A stretch of DNA of 49,318 nt from an uncultured bacterium (GTDB lineage Bacteria > Elusimicrobiota > Elusimicrobia > Elusimicrobiales > Elusimicrobiaceae). The stretch spans positions 1-49,318 of the forward strand of contig CASEVJ010000012.1 in assembly GCA_949291365.1 (NCBI GenBank), read 5' to 3'. Positions 33,130 to 43,076 of the stretch are shown here, one piece after another. Made by a program: the position numbers and the translations under genes. Positions within the stretch are counted from its first letter, which is position 1, and the number at the start of each line of letters is the position of its first letter. The notes below the pieces were generated by a model. The model was given only the letters and a program-made list of their open reading frames with translations. It was not told the DNA's origin and did not search any database.

Positions 33130-33558
33130 ATGAAAACCTTCATGCATATTGCCATACTGGGCGCGCTGTGTCTGGGAGTGGCAGCCTGTTCAACGGCTGA
33201 TTCCCAAGACCAACGCTACCAACGCAAAATTTATTTGACAGAAGAAGATTACCTGGAAGATTTGGACAGACAGGCCTATTTGGAACGACGCGAAGCCAAA
33301 CCCAATGTAGAGTCCAATTATATTTTTGACGTGCAGCCCGATACGCAGAAAAACGTTTATTTCTTTGATGAGCGCACCCAACCCAAAGTGCCGGGCGTGC
33401 CCAGCGAACGGGATTACCGCACCACCAAACGTTTGTGGGAGAAACCGCGCCGCTACTCGCCGGATCAATATTACGGCTACCAACAAGCCGCGCCGGCAGA
33501 TTCGTACACGCAGTCAGCCCCTTCTGCTGACAGCTCCTACAGCGGATACGACTACTAA
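33130..33558 (+). CDS. Tyr-rich lipoprotein of unknown function
   Basis: A 142-residue lipoprotein. Signal peptide MKTFMHIAILGALCLGVAAC with lipobox GVAAC gives lipidated Cys20. The mature part is hydrophilic and charged (YLTEEDYLEDLDRQAYLERREAK), apparently poorly folded, with many Tyr, ending in a low-complexity YYGYQQ...SSYSGYDY tail. No family is recognised. AAAGGAGAAACT precedes the ATG, 10 nt after folD, so the two are co-transcribed. Tyr/Ser-rich tails occur in surface-exposed, cell-envelope lipoproteins, but this is only suggestive. Confidence 0.8.
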   Translation: MKTFMHIAILGALCLGVAACSTADSQDQRYQRKIYLTEEDYLEDLDRQAYLERREAKPNVESNYIFDVQPDTQKNVYFFDERTQPKVPGVPSERDYRTTKRLWEKPRRYSPDQYYGYQQAAPADSYTQSAPSADSSYSGYDY

Positions 33559-33568
33559 TCCTTTTCAA

Positions 33569-33594
33569 AACCCCGCTGGTAGGCGGGGTTTTTT
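33569..33594 (+). terminator. Terminator of folD-lipoprotein
   Basis: AACCCCGC/GCGGGGTT with a 6-nt loop and T run, 10 nt after the stop. Confidence 0.93.
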
Positions 33595-33864
33595 ATGTCC
33601 AAACGGGGATTATGATAGATGTAAACTCCGCCGTCAGACCACGCCGTCCCGGCACCGACCAGCCCCCGCCGCTGGGGAGGCCCCGAGGGCAAAGCCCTGT
33701 CCACACGTCCTTTTCAGCAGGCCGCGGCGGCCGAACCGACAGCACTGCTAGCCATTCCTTCCGTTCCCTGTCGCACGGCGTCTTACGCCATGCAGTAAAA
33801 CCCCGGGGCAAAAACAGAACTGCAAAGCCGCGCCCCGCCAGAAGCCGTGATGCACATAGCCGAC
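33595..33864. other. GC-rich gap without a convincing gene
   Basis: These 270 bases between convergent transcription units contain only short frames with low-complexity Arg/Pro-rich translations and no ribosome binding sites. I see no RNA gene or repeat. Confidence 0.5.
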
Positions 33865-33889
33865 AAAAACCCCTGCTGAAAGCAGGGGG
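33865..33889 (-). terminator. Terminator of the glycerophosphodiesterase gene
   Basis: CCCCTGCT/AGCAGGGG stem with a GAA loop and T5 on the minus strand. It starts directly after the stop codon. Confidence 0.9.
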
Positions 33890-34672
33890 TTAAAAACGGG
33901 GAATTTTGGTTTTTTTAGAAAGCTTCAGAGGCGTATATTTTTCGCAAAGCTCTTCAGGCAATTCATGTTTAGCCGGCAAAAACAACCCGGGATTATCCGT
34001 AAAAATTCCGTCTACTCCTATGCGTTCCAAAGAGTGGGCCGTATATTTATCATTCACGGTATACACAAACACCTTGCGGCCTTCCGCATGGCACAAATCC
34101 ACAATTTCTTTGGTAATGCGCGTTTTATTCATGTGCACGCTGTAGACGTCTAAATTATGGGCTTTTTGCGGTTCAAACATACGGGTCAAAATCCCGATAC
34201 GCGCGCCGGGAGCAATTTTGCGCAAACGCTGCAGGGTGGGATAATCAAAACTGGAAAAAAGCATTTTTTTCAACGCTTCCGGCCCAAAGGAGCTGGCACG
34301 CTCCCAAATAACTTTTTCAATACCCGGATAAACATTATCATCATTTTTGATTTCTATGTTCAGCATTTCCAGGTCTTCCACAATCACGGGCAGCACTTCC
34401 CGCAGCAGCGGCGGGCGCACAACGATTTCTTTTTCAAAAGAATGCACAATGCGGCAATGCTCCAAGTCGTCCAGTGTAATATCCTTGATGTCATTGGCGC
34501 AAGTGGTGTCCGTGCCCAGATAATAATCATGGTGCACAACCAGGCAGCCGTCTTTGCTCAAATGCACGTCCAGCTCATAGCGCGTACAGCCCTGCTGGCG
34601 GGCTAAAGCAAAAGCCGGCAGAGAATTTTCGGGAGCGAGCGCGCTGGCGCCGCGGTGTGCAAAGTATATCAT
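33890..34672 (-). CDS. Glycerophosphodiester phosphodiesterase
   Basis: A 260-residue GDPD-family TIM-barrel enzyme that hydrolyses glycerophosphodiesters to glycerol 3-phosphate and an alcohol, for phospholipid headgroup recycling. Motifs are FAHRGASALAPENSLPAF near the N-terminus with the catalytic His, YELDVHLSKDGCLVVHHD with metal-binding E/D and the second catalytic His, and LNIEIK. The start at 34672 gives the family N-terminus; an upstream in-frame start at 34708 adds an unrelated 12 residues. AAGG is 3 nt before the ATG, and a -10-like TACAAT ends 7 nt before it, suggesting a leaderless or very short-leader mRNA. No signal peptide, so cytosolic. Confidence 0.92.
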   Translation of the reverse strand: MIYFAHRGASALAPENSLPAFALARQQGCTRYELDVHLSKDGCLVVHHDYYLGTDTTCANDIKDITLDDLEHCRIVHSFEKEIVVRPPLLREVLPVIVEDLEMLNIEIKNDDNVYPGIEKVIWERASSFGPEALKKMLFSSFDYPTLQRLRKIAPGARIGILTRMFEPQKAHNLDVYSVHMNKTRITKEIVDLCHAEGRKVFVYTVNDKYTAHSLERIGVDGIFTDNPGLFLPAKHELPEELCEKYTPLKLSKKTKIPRF

Positions 34673-34679
34673 ACCCCTT

Positions 34680-34708
34680 ATTGTAACAAAAAGCGCTCTT
34701 CCCACCAA
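34680..34708 (-). promoter_or_regulatory. Promoter of the glycerophosphodiesterase gene, near-leaderless
   Basis: On the minus strand TTGGTG (34703-34708), 17-bp spacer, TACAAT (34680-34685). The -10 ends 7 nt before the ATG. Confidence 0.5.
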
Positions 34709-34854
34709 TAACCGCTATGGATAAGAAAGCCCCTGCGTATGGCGGCGGTGTTCTTCCGGCTTATGGAACGCACCCCTCGTGCAAACACATACAGATAAAA
34801 CATTGCCGGGCAGATAGGCGCTCATCTCCCGTACCAGAGGCATTTTGCGGCCAT

Positions 34855-34882
34855 AAAAAAGCGACACGTCTAACCGTGCCGC
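34855..34882 (-). terminator. Terminator of the secA-mscL operon
   Basis: On the minus strand GCGGCACG/CGTGTCGC (one G-U) with a 6-nt loop, followed by T6, just after mscL. Confidence 0.85.
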
Positions 34883-34898
34883 TTTATGCATATCTACA

Positions 34899-35363
34899 CT
34901 ATTTTTCCAATTCGGAGGTACAGCTGGGGCATTTGACTGCCCGTATGTCTATGGTGCTAAAGCAAAACGGACAGGTTTTGGTGGCGGGTGCCGGGGCCGG
35001 TTTTTTCTTTAAATTATCCAGCTTGTTAATAGCTTTAATCAGCATAAAAATACACAGGGCCACAATTAAAAAGCTGATGATGGTATTTAAAAAATTTCCC
35101 ACATTAATCGTCGTGGCACCCGCCGCCTGCGCCGCAGATAAAGAAGCATAGGGCCCGGCCTGGCTTCCTTCTTTAATTACGACAAACCAATTAGAAAAAT
35201 CCACCTTGCCCATCAAAAGGCCCAAAGGCGGCATCAGCACATCGGCCACCATAGAGTTGACGATTTTGGTAAAAGCCCCGCCAATGATAATACCTACCGC
35301 CATATCAATGACGTTGCCGCGCATAACAAACTGCTTAAATTCCGAAATGATATTTTTAATCAT
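34899..35363 (-). CDS. mscL: Large-conductance mechanosensitive channel with C-terminal zinc ribbon
   Basis: A 154-residue MscL that opens under membrane tension to release solutes in hypo-osmotic shock. The N-terminal FKQFVMRGNVIDMAVGIIIGGAFTKIVNSMVADVLMPPLG is the conserved amphipathic helix and TM1; TM2 is NTIISFLIVALCIFMLIKAIN. After a Pro-rich linker (KKPAPAPATK) come two CxxC pairs, CPFC and CPSC, in a compact ribbon that replaces the usual C-terminal helix bundle. This zinc-ribbon extension occurs in some bacterial MscL proteins. The gene is last in a seven-gene operon and overlaps the upstream gene by 8 bases. Confidence 0.95.
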   Translation of the reverse strand: MIKNIISEFKQFVMRGNVIDMAVGIIIGGAFTKIVNSMVADVLMPPLGLLMGKVDFSNWFVVIKEGSQAGPYASLSAAQAAGATTINVGNFLNTIISFLIVALCIFMLIKAINKLDNLKKKPAPAPATKTCPFCFSTIDIRAVKCPSCTSELEK

Positions 35364-36081
35364 GTTTTTTCCTCTTTTTTGTTAGACCCGCCGCTTGAAA
35401 AAGCGGCGCATACAAATCCTGCGCCGGCGGATACATTATTTCCGCCGGGTCTGTCTTGGCCGCAAAGCGCACCGGCGCGCCGCTAATGCGGCAGAGCGGT
35501 TTTTGCTCGTTGCGCTCCCCCATATTCAGCGCGGCGGACGCCGCCAGCGCGTCTGCCAAATTGACCAAAGTGGTTTCTAATTTTTTGCCAAAGATGTCTT
35601 TTTTACCGCGCTCATCGCGCACGCCACAAAAGCCGGCATAGGCCGCCGCCGCGCCGATTACTCCGGCCCGCAGCGGCAAAATCATGCTGTCGGTAATAAT
35701 CACACCCAGTTTTTTCACGCTGTATCTTTTACACAGCGCCCGGCGCAGCTCCGCGGCGCAGGCGTACAAATCCGGCGGCAAAAGAAGCAGCTTGCCGTCG
35801 GCGTTGGACTCGTCTATCCCGGCATTGGTCATTACCATACCGGCCTTAATGGTCAGCCAGGCCAGTTTGGTCTTTAAAGCACGCTCGCTCTCTGCCTGTA
35901 TCAAACGTTCCTTTTGGCGCTTGCCAGTATAGGGGACACAGAGCCCCTTCCACAAACACACCAGTTTGGAAGACACTACCAGAATATCCCCCTCTTCCAG
36001 CTGCGCTATATGACGACAAATAAAAAGAGGCAAATCCTCTTTTTCTTTAAACACGGACGTATGATAAGCGGTTACTTGCAT
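35356..36081 (-). CDS. CofE-like gamma-glutamyl ligase
   Basis: A 241-residue protein of the F420-0:gamma-glutamyl ligase (CofE) fold. Motifs include EEGDILVVSSKLV near residues 29-41, MVMTNAGIDESNADGKLLLLP near 81-101, and GVIITDSMILPLRAGVIGAA near 125-145. No other F420 gene is in the window, and F420 is not expected in this phylum, so the homologue more likely adds glutamate to another acceptor; relatives have been labelled folate gamma-glutamate ligases. The gene overlaps hemW by 10 and mscL by 8 bases. Substrate is inference. Confidence 0.75.
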   Translation of the reverse strand: MQVTAYHTSVFKEKEDLPLFICRHIAQLEEGDILVVSSKLVCLWKGLCVPYTGKRQKERLIQAESERALKTKLAWLTIKAGMVMTNAGIDESNADGKLLLLPPDLYACAAELRRALCKRYSVKKLGVIITDSMILPLRAGVIGAAAAYAGFCGVRDERGKKDIFGKKLETTLVNLADALAASAALNMGERNEQKPLCRISGAPVRFAAKTDPAEIMYPPAQDLYAPLFQAAGLTKKRKKHD

Positions 36082-37181
36082 TCTTTGTCCTCAAACGGGC
36101 CGACAAAAGCCATAAATGCTTGGTTAGCCAAAAACAGCCCCTCAAACGTTAATTTTATTATATCCTTTTTCTGCTCCAGCAGCCCGCGCGCTACCAAATC
36201 GGTGATTTCCCGTGCAAAAAGCTGTTGCTGGCACGGCGTAAGTGCTACTCCGTCTAACATCCGAAGGCCCAGCATAATTTGCTCCCCTTCTTTGGCTGGC
36301 CCGGTTAACGTTTCAGAAAAATCTGTGGGGAAGCGCCCGCCCTGCACTTGCTCTATATATCTCTTCAAATCTGCGGTATTGCTGCAGCGAGTGCCACTTT
36401 GATAAGAGGCCGCCGCCGCGCCCAGCCCCAGGTATTCCCCGTTGCGCCAATAGTTTAGATTATGCTGGCTTTGGCGGCCCGGGCGGGCAAAGTTGGAAAT
36501 TTCATAGTGGGCAAACCCCGCCTGTTGCAGCAGAAAATGAGTTTGTTCCAGCTCGCGGCGCAGCAGGTCGTCATCTGTTTGTACGCCGTCGCGGTAAAAG
36601 GGGGTGCCCTCTTCTATCTGAAGTCCGTACACGGAGATATGCTGCGGCGCTAAAGAAATCAACCGTTTCAGACCCTCTAAAAACATACGCTCCGTCTGCC
36701 CCGGCAAACCGGCAATCAAATCAACATTTATGTTTTCAAAACCGGCCTGGCGCGCTAGGTCATACGCGGCTAAAAAAGCAGCCGCATCATGAATGCGCCC
36801 AATACGCCGCAGCACTTCATTATCAAAGCTTTGCAGTCCCATGCTCAAGCGGTTAAGCCCTGCCTCTTTTAACAGGTGCAATTTTTCAGCGTTTACGCTT
36901 TCCGGATTGGCTTCCAGGGTGCTCTCTGCAAACTCTGCCAGCGGCCCAAAATGCCGCTCTATCAGCCCGCACAAACGCGCCAGCTGGGAAGCGGAGAGCA
37001 AACTGGGCGTTCCTCCGCCGATATAAAGTGTGTCAAAGCGGGCCCCGCTGTAAAAAGAGGCCTCCTTTTCCAGCACGGTCAAATAAGCGTCTATTTGGCT
37101 TTCCGCTGCGGCAAAGGAAGCAAAATCACAATAGCGGCATTTCTGCCGACAAAAAGGAATATGGATATACAGCCCGCTCAT
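36072..37181 (-). CDS. hemW: Radical SAM heme chaperone HemW-family protein
   Basis: A 369-residue radical SAM enzyme of the HemN-like HemW family. The iron-sulfur ligands are in the C-x3-C-x2-C motif [14 protein letters not shown] (Cys11, Cys15, Cys18). [40 protein letters not shown] and [12 protein letters not shown] follow in order. HemW binds heme and is not the coproporphyrinogen oxidase; if this organism lacks heme synthesis, its role is unclear. Its start overlaps the prfB stop by four bases. Confidence 0.92.
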   Translation of the reverse strand: MSGLYIHIPFCRQKCRYCDFASFAAAESQIDAYLTVLEKEASFYSGARFDTLYIGGGTPSLLSASQLARLCGLIERHFGPLAEFAESTLEANPESVNAEKLHLLKEAGLNRLSMGLQSFDNEVLRRIGRIHDAAAFLAAYDLARQAGFENINVDLIAGLPGQTERMFLEGLKRLISLAPQHISVYGLQIEEGTPFYRDGVQTDDDLLRRELEQTHFLLQQAGFAHYEISNFARPGRQSQHNLNYWRNGEYLGLGAAAASYQSGTRCSNTADLKRYIEQVQGGRFPTDFSETLTGPAKEGEQIMLGLRMLDGVALTPCQQQLFAREITDLVARGLLEQKKDIIKLTFEGLFLANQAFMAFVGPFEDKECK

Positions 37182-38296
37182 GCTTTGCGCTCGGCTTCGT
37201 GGCGCAGATAGGCGAACATAAACGGGTCTAAATCTCCATCCATTACGCCGGTAATGTTGGACGTTTCGTAATCGGTGCGCAAATCTTTCACCAGCTGGTA
37301 AGGCATAAACACATAAGAGCGGATTTGGTGTCCCCAGGCAATTTCCCCTTTCTGGCCGTAGCGTTTTTCGGCCTCGGCGCGTTTTTTATCCAGCTCCATC
37401 TCATACAGACGCGCTTTTAACATTTTCATAGCGGTCTGGCGGTTTTGCAGCTGGCTGCGCTCTATGCGGCAGGAAACCACTATGCCAGTGGGCTTGTGCA
37501 GCAAGCGCACGGCTGTTTCCACTTTGTTGACGTTTTGACCGCCGTGCCCGCCAGCGCGGGAAGTTTCCAGCTCAATATCGCGCTCCGGGATTTCAATATT
37601 GATTTCATCTTCAATATCCGGCAATACGTCCACCGAGGCAAAAGACGTATGCCGCCGCGCATTGGCGTCAAATGGGGACACACGCACTAGGCGGTGCACG
37701 CCGTTTTCCCCTTTCAAATATCCGTAGGCATAGGGTCCGTCTATAATCATAGACGCATTTTTAATGCCGGCCTCTTCCCCGGGCAAAGTATCGGTTACGG
37801 ATACCTTCATGCCATGCTGTTCTGCCCAGCGGGTGTACATGCGCAACAGCATTTGCGCCCAATCGCACGATTCGGTGCCGCCGGCCCCGGCATGTACGGT
37901 TAAAATAGCACGCAGTTTGTCATGCGGGTCGGAAAGGGTAATTTCAAATTCTGTTTTTTCGGTTTGCTTTTCCAGCTCTTTGACAGCCGCGTCCAATGCG
38001 GGCAGTTCGCCGCTGTCCTGCATCTCACGCGCTAGGTCATACAAGGTCTGCGCGTCTTCTAATTGTTTGCACAAAGAATGATAAGTTTCAATGGCGCTTT
38101 TTAAGCAGTCTATTTTCTGTGTCACGGCTTTGGCCTTTTGGTTGTCATTCCAAAAGGACGGATCTGCCGCCAAGGCCTCCTGCTCGGCCAGTTCTTTTTG
38201 CTTGAACGGGATATTTTCCATTTGACCGATTTTTTGGATTCGGCCCGTCAAATCCGCCAGCGCATTTTCTATATCTTTAAATTCAATGTTATTCAT
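37178..38296 (-). CDS. prfB: Peptide chain release factor 2
   Basis: A 372-residue RF2 that releases peptides at UGA and UAA. The N-terminal helical domain, the anticodon-like SPF motif ([16 protein letters not shown]) and the catalytic GGQ in [17 protein letters not shown] are intact. The start is the ATG at 38296. The frame is continuous from the first codon: there is no internal UGA or programmed +1 shift as in E. coli. The ATG overlaps the end of lnt by eight bases. Confidence 0.96.
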   Translation of the reverse strand: MNNIEFKDIENALADLTGRIQKIGQMENIPFKQKELAEQEALAADPSFWNDNQKAKAVTQKIDCLKSAIETYHSLCKQLEDAQTLYDLAREMQDSGELPALDAAVKELEKQTEKTEFEITLSDPHDKLRAILTVHAGAGGTESCDWAQMLLRMYTRWAEQHGMKVSVTDTLPGEEAGIKNASMIIDGPYAYGYLKGENGVHRLVRVSPFDANARRHTSFASVDVLPDIEDEINIEIPERDIELETSRAGGHGGQNVNKVETAVRLLHKPTGIVVSCRIERSQLQNRQTAMKMLKARLYEMELDKKRAEAEKRYGQKGEIAWGHQIRSYVFMPYQLVKDLRTDYETSNITGVMDGDLDPFMFAYLRHEAERKA

Positions 38297-39911
38297 AAGC
38301 AAACACCATAACGGAAATCAAAATCGTAAAATAAATTGCCGCGCACACCCAGGCAAACCAATCCCCCCAGCGCACATAAAAACTATTATATGCACCCAGC
38401 GGAAGCGGCACCTCTGCGCGCAGCACGGCGCGGGTATTGAGCTCCGCCCGGGCCAAAATTTCGCCGCTGGGCGCAATAATGGCCGATATGCCGGTATTGG
38501 CAGCACGCAGCACCGGACGGCGCAGCTCCACCGCGCGCAATACGGAAATGGCTAAATGCTGATAGGGAGCGTCCGTATTAAAAAACCAGGCGTCATTGGT
38601 GACATTGACAAAGAAGCGAGCCCCCGCTTTGGCTTGGGTTTTCCATACACGGGAAAAAACGGACTCATAGCAAATCGTAACGCCCAACGGGATTTGGTCT
38701 ATTTTCAAAAGCGGCTGCTCCCACTCCCCGGCAGAAAAAGAGCCCAGCTCCCCCAGCACCGTAACCTGGGGCAATAAGCGACGCACCAAGCTCTCCAGTG
38801 GAATATACTCGCCAAACGGCACCAAATGTGTTTTATCAAAAAAAGTAAGCGGATATTGATTGCTGGGCGGAAAAAGAAACGCACTGACATACTGTTTACC
38901 GTTTTCTTCCCGGTTAGACCCAGCCAGTTGCCAGGCCCCGCTGGCCTGCGCCACCCCCTGCATGAGAGACAAATACGGCTCCTGCTGTACCGGCCCCGGG
39001 GTCACGCTTTCGGGCCACACCGCCAGCATCAGGTTGTGTCCCATCAGCTCGGTGCCGGTTTGGGTAATGGAGTCCAAAATTTCCTGTTCAAATTCCGGCG
39101 TCCATTTTTTATACTGGTCAATATTGGGCTGTATGACCGCCGCCCGCAGGGAAAGCAGCGTATGCTGGGGCTGGCGCGCCAACACCCAATACCCATATCC
39201 ATACACGCTCAAAAAAGCCGCAGCCGCCAAAAGCAGCTGCCCCAAACCGCGCTTTAAATTCGGTGTGGCAAAAGCATACCCCACACTAATGCCGGTAAAC
39301 GCAATCATAAAGCTAAGCCCTGCCGTACCGGTAAAAGACACCAGCTGGATTACCTGCGGCAAATTCCACTGGGAATACCCCAGGGCAAACCACGGGAACC
39401 CCAGCACATACGTCGCCAACATTTCATGGGCCCACTCCAACGCCGCCCAGCCCAGTGCCGCCAACACCGGGAAAGCCCACTGTAGCCGTTTTAAATAGTA
39501 ACAGCTGCCGCCAAAAACAGCAAACTGCACCGCCATAACCGCCGCCAACCCCAGCCAGGCCGCTGCCGAAAGCACATAACCCATGCCTCCGCCGTCCAAA
39601 CAAGTAATAAATACCCATTGATACAGCGCGGCAAAAACAAGCCACCCCGTCAGCCAGCCGTAAAACACACTGCCCCAAAAACTGCGCAAGCGCACCACCG
39701 CCAGCGTAAACGGCGCCAACGCCAGCCACATTACTAATCCGTGGGAAGGTTTGGGATAGCTTATTTTAAACAAAAAAGCCGTTGCCCCTGCCAGCAGGGT
39801 CAACAGCAACAGCCGCACTCCTATCCGCCCCAAACGCACCAAAAGAGCCCACACACGAGAGGGCTCTTTGGCTGCTTTTTCCTGCAAATAGGGACGGCGT
39901 ATCGGGCTCAT
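38289..39911 (-). CDS. lnt: Apolipoprotein N-acyltransferase
   Basis: A 540-residue inner-membrane enzyme adding the third acyl chain to lipoproteins. Six to eight helices fill the first 240 residues, followed by a periplasmic nitrilase-type domain with the catalytic triad: Glu in WPESVTPGP, Lys in [16 protein letters not shown] and Cys in TICYESVF. A last helix closes the protein. Presence of lnt and of at least two lipoprotein genes in the window implies a diderm envelope. A basic cytosolic N-terminus of about 30 residues precedes the first helix. It starts 12 nt after the upstream gene. Confidence 0.95.
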   Translation of the reverse strand: MSPIRRPYLQEKAAKEPSRVWALLVRLGRIGVRLLLLTLLAGATAFLFKISYPKPSHGLVMWLALAPFTLAVVRLRSFWGSVFYGWLTGWLVFAALYQWVFITCLDGGGMGYVLSAAAWLGLAAVMAVQFAVFGGSCYYLKRLQWAFPVLAALGWAALEWAHEMLATYVLGFPWFALGYSQWNLPQVIQLVSFTGTAGLSFMIAFTGISVGYAFATPNLKRGLGQLLLAAAAFLSVYGYGYWVLARQPQHTLLSLRAAVIQPNIDQYKKWTPEFEQEILDSITQTGTELMGHNLMLAVWPESVTPGPVQQEPYLSLMQGVAQASGAWQLAGSNREENGKQYVSAFLFPPSNQYPLTFFDKTHLVPFGEYIPLESLVRRLLPQVTVLGELGSFSAGEWEQPLLKIDQIPLGVTICYESVFSRVWKTQAKAGARFFVNVTNDAWFFNTDAPYQHLAISVLRAVELRRPVLRAANTGISAIIAPSGEILARAELNTRAVLRAEVPLPLGAYNSFYVRWGDWFAWVCAAIYFTILISVMVFAYE

Positions 39912-39923
39912 ATCAAAAAACGC

Positions 39924-40379
39924 TTAATAGATAATTGTGCACGCATTATGCCGGCAGACAGGACGGGCCGATTCCGAACATTCCCTTTCTTCTGACGCTA
40001 CCGCCGGGCACACCTCCGCCACGGCAGACTGCTCCTGCAATAAGCGGGAAAACTCCAGCGAATACGCGGCATTAATAGCCGTTACTCCTTCCGGGCCTTT
40101 AAAACAGCCACAGGGGTCTTTATCCACAATAATGCATTCATTATGCGTCTGGCATTGGTACATCTTTTTTTCCAGTTCGGCACGTTCTTTTTCAGCCATG
40201 GCGTTTTCACGTTTGGTTTTGGCCGCTTCAATGGCTTTTTGGTTTTCCTCTACCATTTTAGGCGTCAACATAATAAACTGCACTTTAAGCGGCGTAGCCC
40301 GGGAAAAGAAAGAAGCTGCCAGCCCCAGCACGCCCACAGCGCATACCAACAATATTAATCCTTTTATTTTCATGCTCAT
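39924..40379 (-). CDS. Membrane-anchored Cys-rich exported protein of unknown function
   Basis: A 151-residue protein. A short basic N-terminus and a hydrophobic helix (LILLVCAVGVLGLAASFF) form a signal anchor or signal peptide. A charged helical, coiled-coil-like segment (EENQKAIEAAKTKRENAMAEKERAELEKK) follows. The last 75 residues have Cys in CQTHNECIIVDKDPCGCFKG and later VCPAV, RECS, VCRHNAC, likely disulfide-bonded outside the cytosol. No family is recognised. The ATG overlaps the secA stop (ATGA), so it is co-translated with secA; a downstream Met (40373) is an alternative start. Position between secA and lnt suggests an envelope role, which is inference. Confidence 0.78.
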   Translation of the reverse strand: MSMKIKGLILLVCAVGVLGLAASFFSRATPLKVQFIMLTPKMVEENQKAIEAAKTKRENAMAEKERAELEKKMYQCQTHNECIIVDKDPCGCFKGPEGVTAINAAYSLEFSRLLQEQSAVAEVCPAVASEERECSESARPVCRHNACTIIY

Positions 40380-42979
40380 AATTTCGCTCCGCAACATTTT
40401 TTGTATTTTTTACCGCTGCCGCAGGGGCACGGATCATTACGTCCTATTTTGTGCTCTTCCGCGGCGGCTTTTTTATTGGACGCCGCACCGGCAGACTGCG
40501 CGGCCTGTTTCTTAGGAGAAACGGCCTGGCGCACCGGCGGCAACTGCAACCGGAAAATGTATCCTACCATCAAATCGCGCACCTTGTTCATCATGGCGCT
40601 GTAGAGTTTGTAGGCCTCTTTCTGATATTCAATCAGCGGGTCTTTCTGCGCGTAACCGCGCAAACTGACGCTGTTTTGCAGCTGGTCTAATTCATACAGG
40701 TTCTGCTTCCAAGCGCTGTCTATAATCTGCAGCAGCAGCATGCGCTCCAGCTCTGGGAACACCACTCCCTGGCTGGCAAAGAAATCGGCCCGCTCATGAT
40801 AAAGTTTTTCTACCAGCTCCATAATTTCCTGCGCCAATTGGTCTTGGCTTTTGTCTTTGGTGTTGTCGGCATTATAGTCAAAAGCATACGGGAATAAAGA
40901 GCGCAGCGTCACGTTGAGCGTTTCAAAGTTAGATTTGGAAGGATCGCGCGGGAAATAGTGCGTCTGCACGATTTCGTCCACCACCTCGTCTATCATTTTC
41001 AGCACGGTGCTGGTCATGTCTTCCCCGTCCAAAATTGCATTGCGCAGCCCATAAATGGCGGTACGCTGCTGGTTCATAACTTTATCGTAATCCAACAGAT
41101 GTTTGCGGATATCAAAGTTATGCCCTTCCACCATGCGCTGGGCCCCTTCAATCTGGCGACTCATCAGGCGCGATTCTATGGCCTCGCCGGGTTTCATGCC
41201 CAGCGTGCTTAAAATAGAGCTGATTTTGGCGGTGTTGGCAAACAGACGCATCAGTTCATCTTCCAATGAAATATAAAAGCGCGAGCAGCCCGGATCCCCT
41301 TGGCGGGCGCAGCGGCCGCGCAGCTGATTGTCAATGCGGCGGCTTTCGTGACGCTCCGTACCAATCACATGCAAGCCGCCCTGGCCCAACACATAATCTT
41401 GTTCGGCCTGGTCGGCAGGGTTGCCGCCCAGTACGATGTCGGTACCGCGGCCGGCCATGTTGGTAGCAATCGTCACGGCGCCTTTGCGGCCCGCCTGGCT
41501 GATGATTTGGGCTTCCATTTCATGGTATTTGGCATTAAGCACCTTGTGCGGTATGCCTTTGGCGCGCAGCATATTGCCCAATTTTTCGGATTTTTCAATG
41601 GAGCGCGTACCCACCAATACCGGGGCGCCTTTTTTCCACAGTTCTTCAATTTCTTCCACAATAGCGTGGAATTTGTCTTTCTCGGTCAAAAACACCAAAT
41701 CCGGGAAATCTTTGCGCTGGGAGGGGCGGTTGGGGCGGATTTCCACCACGTCCAATTTATAAATCTGCCAGAACTCATTGGCTTCCGTCATGGCGGTACC
41801 GGTCATACCGGAAAGTTTTTTATACAGTTTGAAAAAGTTCTGAAAGGTAATGGTGGCCAGCGTCTGGTTTTCTTCTTTAATTTGCAAGCCCTCTTTGGCT
41901 TCTACGGCCTGGTGCAAACCGTCACTCCAGCGGCGGCCCGGCATCAGACGGCCGGTAAATTCATCTACGATAATTACTTCGCCGTCCTTGACCACATAAT
42001 CCACATCTCTCTCGTACAAATGATGCGCGCGCAGCGCCTGGTTAATATGGTGCACCCATTCCGATTCCACGTCGTTATAAAGATTGGTTACATTTAAAAA
42101 TTTCTCCGCTTTGGCAATACCCGTTTCGGTCAGCGTAGCGGTGTGGTTTTTTTCGTCCACAATAGCATCATACCCTTCTGCCAAATCTATATGTTCGTAT
42201 TTGGCTTTGACTTCGTCATTTTCCGTAATCATGCGCACTTTGAGAGCGGGGATTAAACGGTTGACGATATAATATTTATCGGTGCTTTGTTCGGACGGGC
42301 CGGAAATAATCAGCGGGGTGCGGGCCTCGTCAATTAAAATAGAGTCCACCTCGTCTACAATACAATAATTCAACGGACGCAAAACCCGATCTTGACGGGT
42401 GATGACCATATTGTCGCGCAAGTAGTCAAACCCCAGCTCATTATTGGTTACATAGGTAATATCTTTGGCATACATTTCGCGGCGTTCGGCATTGGGCATA
42501 TCGTGGTTAATGTAACCGACAGTCAACCCTAAAAATTCGTGAATGGGGCCCATCCATTGGCGGTCGCGCCGGGCCAGGTAATCGTTGACAGTGACCACGT
42601 GCACGCCCTTGCCGGTCAAGGCATTTAAATACGAAGGCAGCACCGCCACCAGGGTTTTCCCTTCCCCGGTGCCCATTTCGGCTATTTTGCCCTGGTGCAG
42701 CACAATGCCGCCCAACAGCTGCACATCATAAGGGCGCAGGCCAATGACGCGTTTGGCCGCTTCACGCACAACGGCAAACGCTTCCGGCAGGATATCATTT
42801 AACGTTTCCCCTTTTTCCAGGCGGTTTTTAAATTCTTGCGTTTTGGCTTTCAGCTCCTCATCGGAAAGGGCTTGGATTTGGGAAGCCAGCGCATTGGCTT
42901 TGTCTACATAATGCTGTATCTTCTTTAAATCCCGTTCACTTTTGGTGCCAAATACTTTGTCTATCATCATTCTAATCAT
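40376..42979 (-). CDS. secA: Protein translocase ATPase SecA
   Basis: An 867-residue SecA that drives preproteins through SecYEG. Walker A is MGTGEGKTLVAVLP near residues 100-110, Walker B and the DEAD-type box VDEVDSILIDEARTPLIISG near 205-225, and the C-terminal GRGTDIVLGGNP with motif VI GRCARQGDPG. The final 22 residues, KIGRNDPCPCGSGKKYKKCC, are the zinc-binding SecB/ribosome motif. AGGA lies 8 nt before the ATG; a second Met pair four codons on is possible. It leads the seven-gene operon ending in mscL. All seven genes overlap or nearly touch. Confidence 0.97.
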   Translation of the reverse strand: MIRMMIDKVFGTKSERDLKKIQHYVDKANALASQIQALSDEELKAKTQEFKNRLEKGETLNDILPEAFAVVREAAKRVIGLRPYDVQLLGGIVLHQGKIAEMGTGEGKTLVAVLPSYLNALTGKGVHVVTVNDYLARRDRQWMGPIHEFLGLTVGYINHDMPNAERREMYAKDITYVTNNELGFDYLRDNMVITRQDRVLRPLNYCIVDEVDSILIDEARTPLIISGPSEQSTDKYYIVNRLIPALKVRMITENDEVKAKYEHIDLAEGYDAIVDEKNHTATLTETGIAKAEKFLNVTNLYNDVESEWVHHINQALRAHHLYERDVDYVVKDGEVIIVDEFTGRLMPGRRWSDGLHQAVEAKEGLQIKEENQTLATITFQNFFKLYKKLSGMTGTAMTEANEFWQIYKLDVVEIRPNRPSQRKDFPDLVFLTEKDKFHAIVEEIEELWKKGAPVLVGTRSIEKSEKLGNMLRAKGIPHKVLNAKYHEMEAQIISQAGRKGAVTIATNMAGRGTDIVLGGNPADQAEQDYVLGQGGLHVIGTERHESRRIDNQLRGRCARQGDPGCSRFYISLEDELMRLFANTAKISSILSTLGMKPGEAIESRLMSRQIEGAQRMVEGHNFDIRKHLLDYDKVMNQQRTAIYGLRNAILDGEDMTSTVLKMIDEVVDEIVQTHYFPRDPSKSNFETLNVTLRSLFPYAFDYNADNTKDKSQDQLAQEIMELVEKLYHERADFFASQGVVFPELERMLLLQIIDSAWKQNLYELDQLQNSVSLRGYAQKDPLIEYQKEAYKLYSAMMNKVRDLMVGYIFRLQLPPVRQAVSPKKQAAQSAGAASNKKAAAEEHKIGRNDPCPCGSGKKYKKCCGAKL

Positions 42980-43076
42980 GGTTAAATCCTGTTATTAAAA
43001 AATAGGTTGGGCTTACAAAGGGCCTTTGTTTACATTAAATCAATTTATATTATGGGACTGCAACTTTTCAGAGCGC

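Noticed and set aside
38200..38302. Programmed +1 frameshift in prfB
   Set aside because: The reading frame is continuous from the ATG through the domain that follows the usual shift site; no in-frame stop is present.
43015..43029. Palindrome ACAAAGG-G-CCTTTGT upstream of secA as a regulator site
   Set aside because: A single 15-bp copy without promoter overlap; chance cannot be excluded.
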